Of a stretch of DNA of 64,000 bases, positions 25,097 through 34,206 are shown piece after piece. The first letter of the stretch is position 1, and every line of letters begins with the position of its first letter. Both the position numbers and the translations under genes were made by a program. The notes beneath the pieces are model-generated. The model was given only the letters and a program-made list of their open reading frames with translations, made no database searches and had not been told where the DNA came from. This stretch comes from Acidobacteriota bacterium (GTDB lineage: Bacteria > Acidobacteriota > Terriglobia > Terriglobales > Acidobacteriaceae), in contig JAJYUB010000014.1 of assembly GCA_021792795.1 (NCBI GenBank), positions 1 to 64,000 on the forward strand, given 5' to 3'.

Positions 25097-26202
25097 AGCC
25101 AGCGCTAGCCTCTTTTTTTCTATTGACTCCCGTGCTGCTGCTGGGCTGCTCCCACGGCAGCCAGCCGGCACTGCAACCGCCGCCCACGACGCAGGCGCAG
25201 GTGGTAAAGAGCGCCCAGCAACAGTTGCCTCAGGCGATTCGCACGACGGGAACGGTGCATGCGAAGGAAACGGCCACGATCTCCGCGCAGATGCCGGGCA
25301 CGATCCGCCAGGTGCTGGTGCAGGCCGGCGACCGGGTACGCGCGGGACAGTTGCTGGCGACGCTGGACGACGCAGCGATGCGTTCCGCAGTGGGCCGCGC
25401 AACGGCCGCGCAGATGGCGGTCGAGAAGCAGCAGATGGCGGCGCAGGCCAATGCCGCGCTGGCGGCGGGGACGCTGGCGCGCTATCAGGAATTGAAAAAC
25501 GAAAAGAGCGTCAGCCCGCAGGAATTTGACGAGGTGCAGAAGCGTTCCGAGGCGGCGGCGCTGCAACTGCAGGCGTTGGAAGCGCAGAGCAATGAGGCAA
25601 AAGCGGCCGTGGCGGGCGCGCGGACCCAGCTTGGATACATGCAACTGCGCGCTCCATTTAGTGGAATCGTGACGGCGCGCATGGCCGATCCTGGAACGTT
25701 GGCCACGCCGGGAACTCCGCTGCTCGAAGTGGACCGCGACGGCCCCCTACAGGTGTACACGTCCGTGGATGAATCGCTGATTGGATCGGTGCGGGTGGGG
25801 ATGAAGGTCCCGGTGAACATCGACGGAGTGGGCACAGGCGAGGCCATGGGAACGGTGGCCCAGATTGTGCCGGCGGCCGATCCGACAAGCCGCAGCTTCC
25901 TGGTGAAGCTGGACCTTCCCGCATCCAAACAGCTCCGCGCAGGCATGTATGCGACGGCGAATTTTCCGGGCGCCGTGCGGGCGATGATTCTGGCTCCGCA
26001 GTCGGCGGTGGTGATGCGCGGATCGTTGACCTGGGTCTATGCGCTCGATCCAGATGGGATTGCGCAACTTCGATATATCACCCTGGGAAATCGGCACGGC
26101 GATCAAGTCGAGGTACTCTCTGGCCTGGCTGCGGGAGAAACGCTGGTGGACCATCCCGGCGACCGCGACTTGGCCGGCAAGCGCATTGAGGCGCAACCAT
26201 GA
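25093..26202 (+). CDS. efflux periplasmic adaptor lipoprotein (MFP/HlyD family)
   Basis: The membrane-fusion subunit linking the RND permease to the TolC-like channel, 369 residues. It starts with a lipoprotein signal (LLLGCSHG), so the mature protein is lipid-anchored at Cys19. Domains in order are the lipoyl/barrel-sandwich half (ATISAQMPGTIRQVLVQAGDRVRAGQLLA), a coiled-coil hairpin of about 80 residues, the second lipoyl half (MQLRAPFSGIVTARMADPGT), a beta-barrel and the membrane-proximal domain. Overlaps its neighbours by 4 bases on both sides. Confidence 0.92.
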   Translation: MKPALASFFLLTPVLLLGCSHGSQPALQPPPTTQAQVVKSAQQQLPQAIRTTGTVHAKETATISAQMPGTIRQVLVQAGDRVRAGQLLATLDDAAMRSAVGRATAAQMAVEKQQMAAQANAALAAGTLARYQELKNEKSVSPQEFDEVQKRSEAAALQLQALEAQSNEAKAAVAGARTQLGYMQLRAPFSGIVTARMADPGTLATPGTPLLEVDRDGPLQVYTSVDESLIGSVRVGMKVPVNIDGVGTGEAMGTVAQIVPAADPTSRSFLVKLDLPASKQLRAGMYATANFPGAVRAMILAPQSAVVMRGSLTWVYALDPDGIAQLRYITLGNRHGDQVEVLSGLAAGETLVDHPGDRDLAGKRIEAQP

Positions 26203-29200
26203 CAGAATCTCCCATCGCGCCAACGCCGGACGGGCCGGGGACCCCGACAACCCCGCACGGGATCGCGGGCCATCTGGCGCACATGTTCCTGACTTCAAAA
26301 CTGACGCCGCTGTTCGTGATGGCGTCGCTGGTGATGGGCCTGTTCGCGGTATTGGCGATTCCGCGCGAGGAAGACCCGCAAATCCAGGTGCCCATGCTGG
26401 ACGTGATGACCGCCATGCCGGGCGCGTCGCCGGCGGAAGTGGAGCAGCGGGTCACCAATCCGATCGAGAACCTGATGCATGAGATTCCCGGCGTGGAGTA
26501 TGTGTACTCGATCTCCAGCCCAGGCCAGAGCCTGGTGATTGTGCGTTTTCTGGTCGGGACATCGGAGGAGAGCGCGCTGATCAAGGTGTACACCAAGATT
26601 TACTCCAATGCCGACCGGATGCCGGTGGGGTCTTCGCAATCGCTGGTAAAAGTGCATTCCATCGACGATGTGCCGGTGCTGGCGTTGACGCTCTGGGGCG
26701 CGCGCTATAACGGCTATCAACTGCGGCAGATGGCGGAGGAGGTGCAGCACGTCATCCGCCAGGTCCCCGATGTATCGGAGACGAAGCTGATTGGCGGCCA
26801 GCCACGGGCCATGCGAGTGGTGTTGGGCAGCGCCAAGCTGTCGGCGTTTGGAATTTCTCCGGACACGGTCGTCGAGCGGCTGCAGGCGGCGAACGCGCGG
26901 ACGCAGGCGGGCGAGTTTGCCGAGGGCAATCAGGAAGTTCGCGTCGACGCAGGCAATCTGTTTCGCGACACCGCGGACCTGGGCGGAGTGGTCCTGGGAG
27001 TTGCGAACGGGCGGCCCATCTATCTGCGTGACGTGGCCGACAAGATTGTGGACGGCCCGGCGGAGCCGCAGGACTACGTTTTGTTCGGCACGACACGCGC
27101 GAGCGTGCATGGCGGCGCTGCGCAGGAGTATCCAGCGGTGACGATTACGATTGCCAAGCGCAAGGGCACCAACGCGACGGACATTTCAAACGCAGTACTG
27201 AAGCGAGTGGCAGAAATGCGCGGCGTAACGTTGCCCGCGGATGTGACCATCACGACGACGCGCAATTACGGCGCCACCGCGAAGGCCAAGTCGGACGAAC
27301 TGCTGAAGCATCTGCTGCTGGCGACGCTTTCCGTGACCTTTCTGATTGCGCTTTTCCTGGGGTGGCGCGAGTCGGGAGTGGTGCTGCTGGCGATTCCCGT
27401 GACGCTGGCGCTGACCATGGTGGTGTTCTACCTGCTGGGCTACACGCTGAACCGGGTAACGCTGTTTGCCTTGATATTCAGTATCGGCATTCTGGTGGAC
27501 GATGCGATTGTCGTGGTCGAGAACATGGTCCGCCATTTTCGTCTGCCGAAAAACTGTCGCCGTCCGCTGAGCGAAATTGCAGTGGAGGCAGTGGCAGAGG
27601 TCGGGAACCCAACCATTCTGGCGACGTTCACCGTGATTGCGGCGATTCTGCCGATGGCGTTCGTTCGCGGCCTGATGGGTCCGTATATGCGGCCGATTCC
27701 GGTCGGCGCGTCACTGGCGATGATGTTTTCCTTGATTGTCGCGTTTGTGGTGTCGCCGTGGGCGGCAATGCGCCTGTTGGGGCGCAAGCATTTGCAGGGC
27801 GCGCGCACGCTGGAGCCGGAGAAGGAAGGCTGGCTGACGCAATTCTATCGCCGGGCGATGCATCCGCTGCTGTATAAGCCACGGACGCGCTATATATTTT
27901 TGGGCGTGGTGGTGCTGCTGCTGGTGGCAGCCATGGCGCTGGTGCCGCTGAAGATGGTGCTGGTAAAAATGCTGCCCTTCGATAACAAGAGCGAGTTCCA
28001 GGTGATGATCAACATGCCGGACGGCACTCCGCTGGAGCAGACGACGCGGGTAGCGCAGGCGCTCGGCGTGTATCTGACCGGCCAGAAGGATGTCGAAAAC
28101 TACCAGATCTACTCAGGCACATCGGGCCCCTATAACTTCAACGGGCTGGTGCGGCATTACTACCTGCGCAGCCAGCCGAACCAGGCGGACATCCAGGTGA
28201 ATCTGCTGCCGGCCGACGTGCGCAGCGCGCAAAGCCACGAGATCGCCAAGCGGCTGCGGCCGGGCCTCGACCAGATTGCGCAGCGCTATGGAGCGCGGCT
28301 GCAAGTCTCCGAGGTGCCGCCCGGACCGCCGGTGTTGCAGACGCTGGTGGCCGAGATTTACGGTCCGGACCCGCAAGGGCAGATCGCCGTGGCGCGCCAA
28401 GTGAAACAGATCTTCCAGCAGACCCAGGGCGTGGTGGACACAGACTGGTACATGCAAGACCCGCAACAGCAACTGGTCCTGCGTGTCGACGAAGCCAAGG
28501 CCGCGCTGCACGGAATCGCTGTCGCAGAGGTGGCGCAGACGATTCAACTGGCTGCGTCCGGAATGCAGGCCGGACTATTGCACTCGCAGACGTCGCGCGA
28601 AGCAGTACCGACGATGGTGGAACTGGACCGGCCGGAGCGCTCGTCGCTGGACGCGCTGGAGAACATCAAGCTGCGCGGCGCCGACGGCAGCATGGTTTCG
28701 CTGCGCGAGCTGGTGGACGTGGAGCACACCACGCTGAAGCCCGATATTTATCACAAGAACCTGAAGCGTGTGGTGTATGTGACCGGAGATGTGGCGGGCG
28801 CGGAAGAGAGCCCTGTCTACGCGATCATGAAGATGAATAAGGCGCTGGACAAACTGACGCTGCCCGACGGCTACAAGCTGGTTCGTTACAACTCTGTCCA
28901 ACCTGAATCGACGGACCACTACTCGATGAAGTGGGACGGGGAATGGCAGATCACGATCGAAGTTTTCCGCGATCTGGGCCTGGCCTTCGCCGCGGTACTC
29001 ATTCTGATCTACGTGCTGGTGGTGGGATGGTTCAAATCCTTCACCGTGCCGCTTGCAATCATGGCGCCGATTCCGTTGACGCTGGTGGGCATTCTGCCCG
29101 CGCATGCGATGCTGGGCGATTTTTTTACTGCAACCTCGATGATTGGATTTATCGCCGGTGCAGGCATCATCGTGCGCAATTCCATCCTGGTGGTGGACTT

Positions 29201-29498
29201 TATCGAGTTGCGCCGGCGGGAAGGCATGCCGCTGTCGGAGGCGGTGATTGACGCTGGAGCGGTGCGGTTGCGTCCGGTGCTGCTGACGGCGGCGGCCGTG
29301 GTGGTGAGCGCCAGCGTGATTCTGACCGACCCGATCTTTCAGGGGCTGGGATTGTCTCTGATCGCCGGCGGAGTGGCTTCGACATTTCTATCCTGGCCCG
29401 CAGTGCCTGTGCTCTATTACATGATGAATGCCCGCAAGGACCAGGCGCAACATTCATCTCTCAACACGGAACAAGAGGAGACTTGCCATGACAGTTGA
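26199..29498 (+). CDS. RND efflux permease, HAE1/AcrB type
   Basis: A 1099-residue proton-driven inner-membrane pump with the duplicated 6+6 helix layout and two large periplasmic loops. The proton-relay aspartates in helix 4 are present (ILVDDAIVVVENM, Asp434 and Asp435), so transport should be active. EEDPQIQVPMLDVMTAMPG after helix 1 is the RND motif. The N-terminal 25 residues are a Pro/Thr-rich cytoplasmic extension. The helix-11/12 region carries AGIIVRNSILVVDFI. Substrate cannot be read from the sequence; the pattern EEDPQ with no Met/His relay argues against a copper/silver (CusA) pump. Confidence 0.93.
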   Translation: MTESPIAPTPDGPGTPTTPHGIAGHLAHMFLTSKLTPLFVMASLVMGLFAVLAIPREEDPQIQVPMLDVMTAMPGASPAEVEQRVTNPIENLMHEIPGVEYVYSISSPGQSLVIVRFLVGTSEESALIKVYTKIYSNADRMPVGSSQSLVKVHSIDDVPVLALTLWGARYNGYQLRQMAEEVQHVIRQVPDVSETKLIGGQPRAMRVVLGSAKLSAFGISPDTVVERLQAANARTQAGEFAEGNQEVRVDAGNLFRDTADLGGVVLGVANGRPIYLRDVADKIVDGPAEPQDYVLFGTTRASVHGGAAQEYPAVTITIAKRKGTNATDISNAVLKRVAEMRGVTLPADVTITTTRNYGATAKAKSDELLKHLLLATLSVTFLIALFLGWRESGVVLLAIPVTLALTMVVFYLLGYTLNRVTLFALIFSIGILVDDAIVVVENMVRHFRLPKNCRRPLSEIAVEAVAEVGNPTILATFTVIAAILPMAFVRGLMGPYMRPIPVGASLAMMFSLIVAFVVSPWAAMRLLGRKHLQGARTLEPEKEGWLTQFYRRAMHPLLYKPRTRYIFLGVVVLLLVAAMALVPLKMVLVKMLPFDNKSEFQVMINMPDGTPLEQTTRVAQALGVYLTGQKDVENYQIYSGTSGPYNFNGLVRHYYLRSQPNQADIQVNLLPADVRSAQSHEIAKRLRPGLDQIAQRYGARLQVSEVPPGPPVLQTLVAEIYGPDPQGQIAVARQVKQIFQQTQGVVDTDWYMQDPQQQLVLRVDEAKAALHGIAVAEVAQTIQLAASGMQAGLLHSQTSREAVPTMVELDRPERSSLDALENIKLRGADGSMVSLRELVDVEHTTLKPDIYHKNLKRVVYVTGDVAGAEESPVYAIMKMNKALDKLTLPDGYKLVRYNSVQPESTDHYSMKWDGEWQITIEVFRDLGLAFAAVLILIYVLVVGWFKSFTVPLAIMAPIPLTLVGILPAHAMLGDFFTATSMIGFIAGAGIIVRNSILVVDFIELRRREGMPLSEAVIDAGAVRLRPVLLTAAAVVVSASVILTDPIFQGLGLSLIAGGVASTFLSWPAVPVLYYMMNARKDQAQHSSLNTEQEETCHDS

Positions 29499-29682
29499 TC
29501 GAGCGGTGCGGTTGATCGCAGGTGTAATCGTGCTGGTTTCACTAGCGCTGGCCCGTTGGGTGTCGCCGAATTGGCTGTGGCTGACGGCATTTGTCGGGCT
29601 GAATTTGTTGCAGTCCGCGTTCACCAACTGGTGTCCGGCAATGACGATCTTTCGAAAAATGGGCCTGCCTGAACCGAAGTAG
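29488..29682 (+). CDS. DUF2892-type small membrane protein
   Basis: A 64-residue protein with two hydrophobic segments and the DUF2892/YgaP tail NWCPAMTIFRKMGL. It begins inside the permease gene (11-base overlap) with AGAGGAG upstream, so it is the last gene of the efflux operon. DUF2892 domains often occur fused to or beside rhodanese (sulfur-transfer) domains; the conserved Cys in NWCP may be redox-active. Why it is coupled to an RND pump is not known. Confidence 0.8.
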   Translation: MTVDRAVRLIAGVIVLVSLALARWVSPNWLWLTAFVGLNLLQSAFTNWCPAMTIFRKMGLPEPK

Positions 29683-29704
29683 CTCAGGATGGAAGAAGGC
29701 GACG

Positions 29705-29733
29705 GGCGCTCGGCGGGTCCGAGTGCCGCTTTT
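29705..29733 (+). terminator. intrinsic terminator of the efflux operon
   Basis: Stem GGCGCTCGG (29705-29713) with CCGAGTGCC (29719-29727), one G-T pair, loop CGGGT, then GCTTTTA. Confidence 0.7.
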
Positions 29734-30051
29734 ATGGGCGTTCACCGCGTCCAGGAGTTTCTTCGTCGCTGCAAGCCGCGCAATCCAGTTTCCACATCGG
29801 TAAAACATTTTCAGCGCAAAATGCGGCCCCACACAACACCGCAAGTTGCCAAACCGAACGATGCTGGCTAGACTTTGTGCGAGCGATACTCTGGAGCGCA
29901 ACGCGGGTCGAGCGCGGCCCCACAAGCCGTAGACCGGGCGCGAGCGCATTGGACAGGATCGCCGAGACGGGACGAATTTTCGTGCAGCACAGAGATATCG
30001 CAAGTACGAGAACGCCTCGCACTATCATCTGCTGACCAGGAGATCAAACCC
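29734..30051. other. intergenic region upstream of the ThuA-like gene
   Basis: There is no convincing gene. The only clear element is the ribosome site AGGAGA at 30038-30043 for the next gene. Confidence 0.4.
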
Positions 30052-30948
30052 TTGCGGAATATTCGTGCCATTCTCAGCATTCTTCTTGCCATTGGCTGCT
30101 TTGTCGCTTTCAACCCAATGCTTCAGGCGCAGGACCAGGCAGCCAACAGCTTCGAATTGCCGCCGCCCCCGCATGCCAAAGAGATTCATTTGAAGCATGT
30201 TTTGGTGATTGGCGAGACGAAGGGGTTTGAGCACGATTCCGTCACCGACGCCATGGTTGCCATTGCCAATATGGGCGAGAAGAGTGGATTATGGGACACG
30301 GAAATTCGCACCGACACGGAATTGCTGACAAAAAAAGATCTCGGCAGAAACGCGAAAAATCTGAATTACTTCGACTGCCTGGTGTTCGCCAGTACGACAG
30401 GCGAATTGGATATGGATGCCAGCCAGAAACAGGACATGATGTCGTTCATCAAGGACGATGGAAAATGTTTTGTCGGCATCCACGCGGCGCTCGATACCAA
30501 TTACACCTGGCCGGAATACGGAGAGATGATCGGCGGATGGTTCGACCAGCATCCCTGGGGAACGTTCAACGCGCCCATCGTCAACGAAGCGCCCAATTTT
30601 CCCGCGGTGCGCCACTTGCCGAAGGAGTTCGTCAAGTACGACGAGATTTATCAGCCGAAAGACTGGTCGCGAGACAAAGTGAATGTTCTGTTGAGCCTGG
30701 ACGCGGGCAAACTCGACTACTCCAATAACCCGCGCATTCACCGCGCCGACCACGATTTTCCAGTGGCCTGGGTGAAGATGTACGGCAAGGGACGCGTTTT
30801 CTACTCGACCCTGGGCCATACGGAAGAGTCGTGGGAAGATCCAGACATTCGCAAGATGTATTTCGAGGCGATCAAGTGGGCGTTGGGCATGACGGATGGC
30901 AGTATCGCTTCGCATCCCAAACCGGCGGCTTCCGGTTCGAACCCGTGA
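30052..30948 (+). CDS. secreted ThuA-domain protein
   Basis: A 298-residue exported protein of the ThuA (trehalose utilisation-like) family, a class I glutamine-amidotransferase-like fold whose members occur with sugar and alcohol oxidation genes. Residues 1-26 form the signal peptide. Landmarks are VLVIGETKGFEHDSV, YFDCLVFASTTGEL, FVGIHAALDTNYTWPEYGEMIGG, FPVAWVKMYGKGRVFYSTLGH and YFEAIKWALG at the end. The start is TTG 30052, with AGGAGA 8 bases upstream; earlier codons are not signal-like. Lies upstream of the cytochrome and quinoprotein genes, with which it probably works in the periplasm. Confidence 0.87.
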   Translation: MRNIRAILSILLAIGCFVAFNPMLQAQDQAANSFELPPPPHAKEIHLKHVLVIGETKGFEHDSVTDAMVAIANMGEKSGLWDTEIRTDTELLTKKDLGRNAKNLNYFDCLVFASTTGELDMDASQKQDMMSFIKDDGKCFVGIHAALDTNYTWPEYGEMIGGWFDQHPWGTFNAPIVNEAPNFPAVRHLPKEFVKYDEIYQPKDWSRDKVNVLLSLDAGKLDYSNNPRIHRADHDFPVAWVKMYGKGRVFYSTLGHTEESWEDPDIRKMYFEAIKWALGMTDGSIASHPKPAASGSNP

Positions 30949-31078
30949 GCGTCTAACCAACATTCGAAATTCGATAGCAATATACTGTGAGGACGATCGT
31001 CTTTAAATCTGGAATTTCTCGCAGCATCCGCAGTGCGACACCGCTGCCTTGCTTGACCAGGAGTAACGAATCAAGCCG

Positions 31079-31981
31079 ATGAACAAATTGCGGGCGATCG
31101 CATTCGCCGTGATCCTTGGAACGATCTTTTTTCAGAGCAGGCTGGCGCCGATGTATGCAGCCGCCGCGCAAAGTTCCGCCGAGAACAAGCAGTCGGAAAG
31201 TCCGACAGCGCCGACGAGCGCCACTCGCAGTGCCTCTCCCAGCGAAAGTGCGACCGCTCGTCCTTCTTACTCGCGACCAGATTCGGCCCCGGTGCATGCT
31301 TCAGAGCAAGCCGTATTGGGCGGTGCGGTCTTCCGCCAGAATTGCGCTTTTTGTCATGGCCGCGATGCAGAGGGCGGAGAAACCGGCCCGGACCTGACGC
31401 GCTCGAAACTGGTGGCGCAAGATGTTGCCGGAGACAAAATTGCAGCGGTAATACGCCAGGGGCGTCCGGACAAGGGCATGCCGCCGTTCACTTTCTCTGC
31501 TGCGGAGGTGACCGAGTTGGTCGCGTTTATCCACGAGCAACGCGCACAGGCGACGCTACACAACGGAAGCCGTAGGGGAGTGGAGGCCGCCGATCTTCAA
31601 ACCGGCAACGCCGCAGCAGGCAAGCAATATTTCAAAGGCGCGGGCGGTTGCGCTTCCTGCCATTCACCTACGGGAGATCTGGCCGGCATTGCATCCCGCT
31701 ATGAAGGATTAGCTCTTGAGGAACGAATGCTTTATCCCCGGAATGCAAAGAGCACAGTCACGGTCACATTATCGCCAGCACAAACCATGACAGGAACGCT
31801 TGCCTATCTGGACGAGTTCACGGTTGGCCTGCGCGATGCCGATGGAACGTACCATTCATGGCCGGTTGGCAGCGTTCGGTACTCTGTTTCATCGCCCGCC
31901 GATGCGCACATAGCTCTGTTTTCGAAATACACAGATGCCGACATCCACAACCTGATGGCCTACATACAAACGCTGCGATAG
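31079..31981 (+). CDS. exported diheme c-type cytochrome
   Basis: A 300-residue protein with a signal peptide (residues 1-28) and a Ser/Thr/Pro linker to about residue 75. It has two heme-attachment sites: CAFCH at residues 89-93, in a complete cytochrome c domain with the axial Met in GKGMPPF, and CASCH at 191-195, in a shorter second domain with no obvious Met ligand. The C-terminus after the second heme is beta-rich (VTVTLSPAQTMTGTLAYL). AGGAGT lies about 17 bases upstream of the ATG. It is the likely electron acceptor of the quinoprotein encoded 49 bases downstream. Confidence 0.88.
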   Translation: MNKLRAIAFAVILGTIFFQSRLAPMYAAAAQSSAENKQSESPTAPTSATRSASPSESATARPSYSRPDSAPVHASEQAVLGGAVFRQNCAFCHGRDAEGGETGPDLTRSKLVAQDVAGDKIAAVIRQGRPDKGMPPFTFSAAEVTELVAFIHEQRAQATLHNGSRRGVEAADLQTGNAAAGKQYFKGAGGCASCHSPTGDLAGIASRYEGLALEERMLYPRNAKSTVTVTLSPAQTMTGTLAYLDEFTVGLRDADGTYHSWPVGSVRYSVSSPADAHIALFSKYTDADIHNLMAYIQTLR

Positions 31982-32030
31982 AAGGCGTGCATTGCAACGG
32001 ATACAACTGACAAAAAGGTCCCCGATCGAT

Positions 32031-33629
32031 ATGAAGCTGTTGAAGAGCGCCTGGTTTGTTTCGGCAAGTGTGTGGACGGCATTGGTCCTGTTTCCTTGCG
32101 GGCTCAACGCGCAGGGAGTCGATGCGTCGATGTTGCGGAACCCGCCGGCAGACAGTTGGCCCACCTATCATGGCGACTATTCGGGAAGACGCCACAGCCG
32201 TCTGACACAAATTTCGCGCGCCAATGTCGGGGAACTGGGCCTGGCATGGGCCTTTCAGACAGGGCAGGCCGCGGAACTGAAATCCTCACCGCTGCTGGTG
32301 GATGGCATTTTGTACTTCACGGTGCCGGAGAATGTCTGGGCCGTGGATGCGCGTTCTGGGCACTTGATTTGGCACTACGTCAACCCGCCCACCAAGGGCG
32401 ACCACATCGGCAATCGTGGCGTGGGAATGTACAAAAACTGGCTGTACTTCTTGATCCCGGATGGACATCTGTTGTGCCTCAATGCGAAAGATGGCACGGT
32501 GCGCTGGAAGGTGGAGATCGCCGATGTCAACAAAGGGTACTGGACAACCATGGCGCCGCTGGTGGTTGGCGACCATGTGATTGTGGGGGTGTCGGGCGAT
32601 TTTGATAATTTGCCCGGCTACCTGAGGGCGATCGATCCGGAGACGGGCAAGATGCAATGGCAGTGGGACAGTACGCCGCCAGCGGGAACGCCGAAGGCCG
32701 CAACTGGCGGCATGACTTGGATGACCGGGACCTACGATCCGAAATTGAATTTGACCTATTGGGGAACAGGCAATCCGACGCCGGTATTAAATGGCTCGAC
32801 GCGGCCCGGCAACAACATGTATACGTGCAGCATCGTGGCCATCGATCCGGAGACGGGCAAGCTGGCGTGGGCCTTTCAGGTATCGCCGCACGATACGCAT
32901 GACTGGGACGCCGTGGAAATACCCGTGCTGGTGGACGGAGACTTTCGCGGCCAACCGCGCAAGATGGTGATGCAAAGCTCTCGCAACGGATACTTTGTCG
33001 TGGTGGATCGGACCGATGGGGAGGGCCTTCTCACAGTCCCGTATGGTCCGGTGAACTGGTCGCTGGGAATCGACAAGCAAGGTCATCCGATTCCAAATCC
33101 CCAGAAAGAGCCTGCGCCAGACGGCCGTTTGATTGCGCCGGACGAAGGCGGCCTGACCAACTATCGGTCGCCCAGTTTCGATCCGCAGACGGGATTGTTC
33201 ATCGTGGATGCTCATCCCAGCTACAGTCTCTATTTTGCAAAACCTGCTGATGGCAATTATGGCTGGGCGGGCGCGGATTATGGCTTGTGGGGCAAAGGCG
33301 TGATCGAGGCGATCGACTACAAGACGGGAAAAATTCGCTGGAGCCACGAGGGCGGTCGAAGGGGGGATGGCGCAGGCGTGTTGACGACCGATTCCGGGCT
33401 GACATTTACCGGCGACGAATATGGAAACATGCTGGCGCTCGACACCAGGACCGGGAAAACTCTCTGGCATGCGGGTACAGGCGCGCCGATGCAGACCTCC
33501 CCGATGACGTACGAACTGGATGGACGGCAGTATGTTGTGACCGGAAGCGGCTCGGTGTTGTTTGCCTGGGTACTGCCGATTGATTCGACCCCAAAAAACA
33601 CCGCCCGGAAGAGGACGCCGCGCAACTGA
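32031..33629 (+). CDS. PQQ-dependent dehydrogenase-like quinoprotein (eight-bladed propeller)
   Basis: A 532-residue periplasmic protein with a signal peptide (residues 1-26). It has repeated PQQ-propeller blades (VDARSGHLIWHY, LNAKDGTVRWKV, IDPETGKLAWAF, IDYKTGKIRWSH, LDTRTGKTLWHA). The YWGTGNPTP segment keeps the metal-binding Asn. PHDTHDWDA holds the catalytic-position Asp291 plus Asp293 two residues later, the D-x-D arrangement tied to lanthanide use in XoxF-type enzymes. However, no vicinal Cys-Cys pair exists, and the Glu of the metal site (ISGAE in methanol dehydrogenase) is not conserved (VSGDFD). Cofactor and substrate are therefore uncertain; the family includes acidobacterial members doubted to hold PQQ. 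Confidence 0.83.
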   Translation: MKLLKSAWFVSASVWTALVLFPCGLNAQGVDASMLRNPPADSWPTYHGDYSGRRHSRLTQISRANVGELGLAWAFQTGQAAELKSSPLLVDGILYFTVPENVWAVDARSGHLIWHYVNPPTKGDHIGNRGVGMYKNWLYFLIPDGHLLCLNAKDGTVRWKVEIADVNKGYWTTMAPLVVGDHVIVGVSGDFDNLPGYLRAIDPETGKMQWQWDSTPPAGTPKAATGGMTWMTGTYDPKLNLTYWGTGNPTPVLNGSTRPGNNMYTCSIVAIDPETGKLAWAFQVSPHDTHDWDAVEIPVLVDGDFRGQPRKMVMQSSRNGYFVVVDRTDGEGLLTVPYGPVNWSLGIDKQGHPIPNPQKEPAPDGRLIAPDEGGLTNYRSPSFDPQTGLFIVDAHPSYSLYFAKPADGNYGWAGADYGLWGKGVIEAIDYKTGKIRWSHEGGRRGDGAGVLTTDSGLTFTGDEYGNMLALDTRTGKTLWHAGTGAPMQTSPMTYELDGRQYVVTGSGSVLFAWVLPIDSTPKNTARKRTPRN

Positions 33630-33669
33630 ACCTGGCTGAAGGAAAGCATTCCGCCGGCGCGGTCGAGCG

Positions 33670-34200
33670 CTACCCCTTGGCCAACGTGGGGCGAACCGTC
33701 TCAAGAATGCCGCGCAGAATGGCGGTTGGCGTGGGCGGGCAATCGGTGACGGTGGTGTTCACGGGAAGAATGTTGGCCACGCTGCCGCGACTTGCGTAGC
33801 TGGCGCCGAAGATGCCCCCGCAAGCGCCGCAGTCCCCAATAGCGATGACAAGTTTGGGTGCCGGCATAGCATCGTAGGTGCGCCGCAAGGCCTCTTCCAT
33901 ATTCACTGAGACGGGACCGGTGACCAGCAGCAGATCCGCACGGCGCGGACTGGCGACAAACTGAACGCCCGCGCCTTCCAGGTTGTAATACGGATTGTGC
34001 AGCGCCTGGATTTCCAACTCGCAGCCATTGCACGAACCGGCATCGACATGGCGAATGCAGAGGGCGCGTCCCAGGACCGCCAGCAACTGCGATTGCAGGT
34101 TGTCCAACTCCGGCGATGGGGCATCCAAACTTGGTTGCAGGACTGGCAAGGGTTCTGTCAGCAGGCCGGTCCGCCACATGCGCGATAGCGTGTTCCACAT
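33670..34200 (-). CDS. HyfI/NuoB-like Fe-S small subunit of an Ehr-type complex
   Basis: A 176-residue peripheral subunit that carries one [4Fe-4S] cluster next to the large subunit. The ligands are complete in the hydrogenase-4 pattern: Cys57 and Cys60 (GSCNGCELE), Cys124 (GDCGACGG) and Cys154 (DCPPTP). The N-terminal 45 residues are a basic amphipathic lead-in. It is the last gene of a six-gene minus-strand operon, 6 bases after the large-subunit gene. Together the set forms a membrane complex that in relatives couples electron transfer to ion pumping. Confidence 0.87.
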   Translation of the reverse strand: MWNTLSRMWRTGLLTEPLPVLQPSLDAPSPELDNLQSQLLAVLGRALCIRHVDAGSCNGCELEIQALHNPYYNLEGAGVQFVASPRRADLLLVTGPVSVNMEEALRRTYDAMPAPKLVIAIGDCGACGGIFGASYASRGSVANILPVNTTVTDCPPTPTAILRGILETVRPTLAKG

Positions 34201-34206
34201 AGGTTC

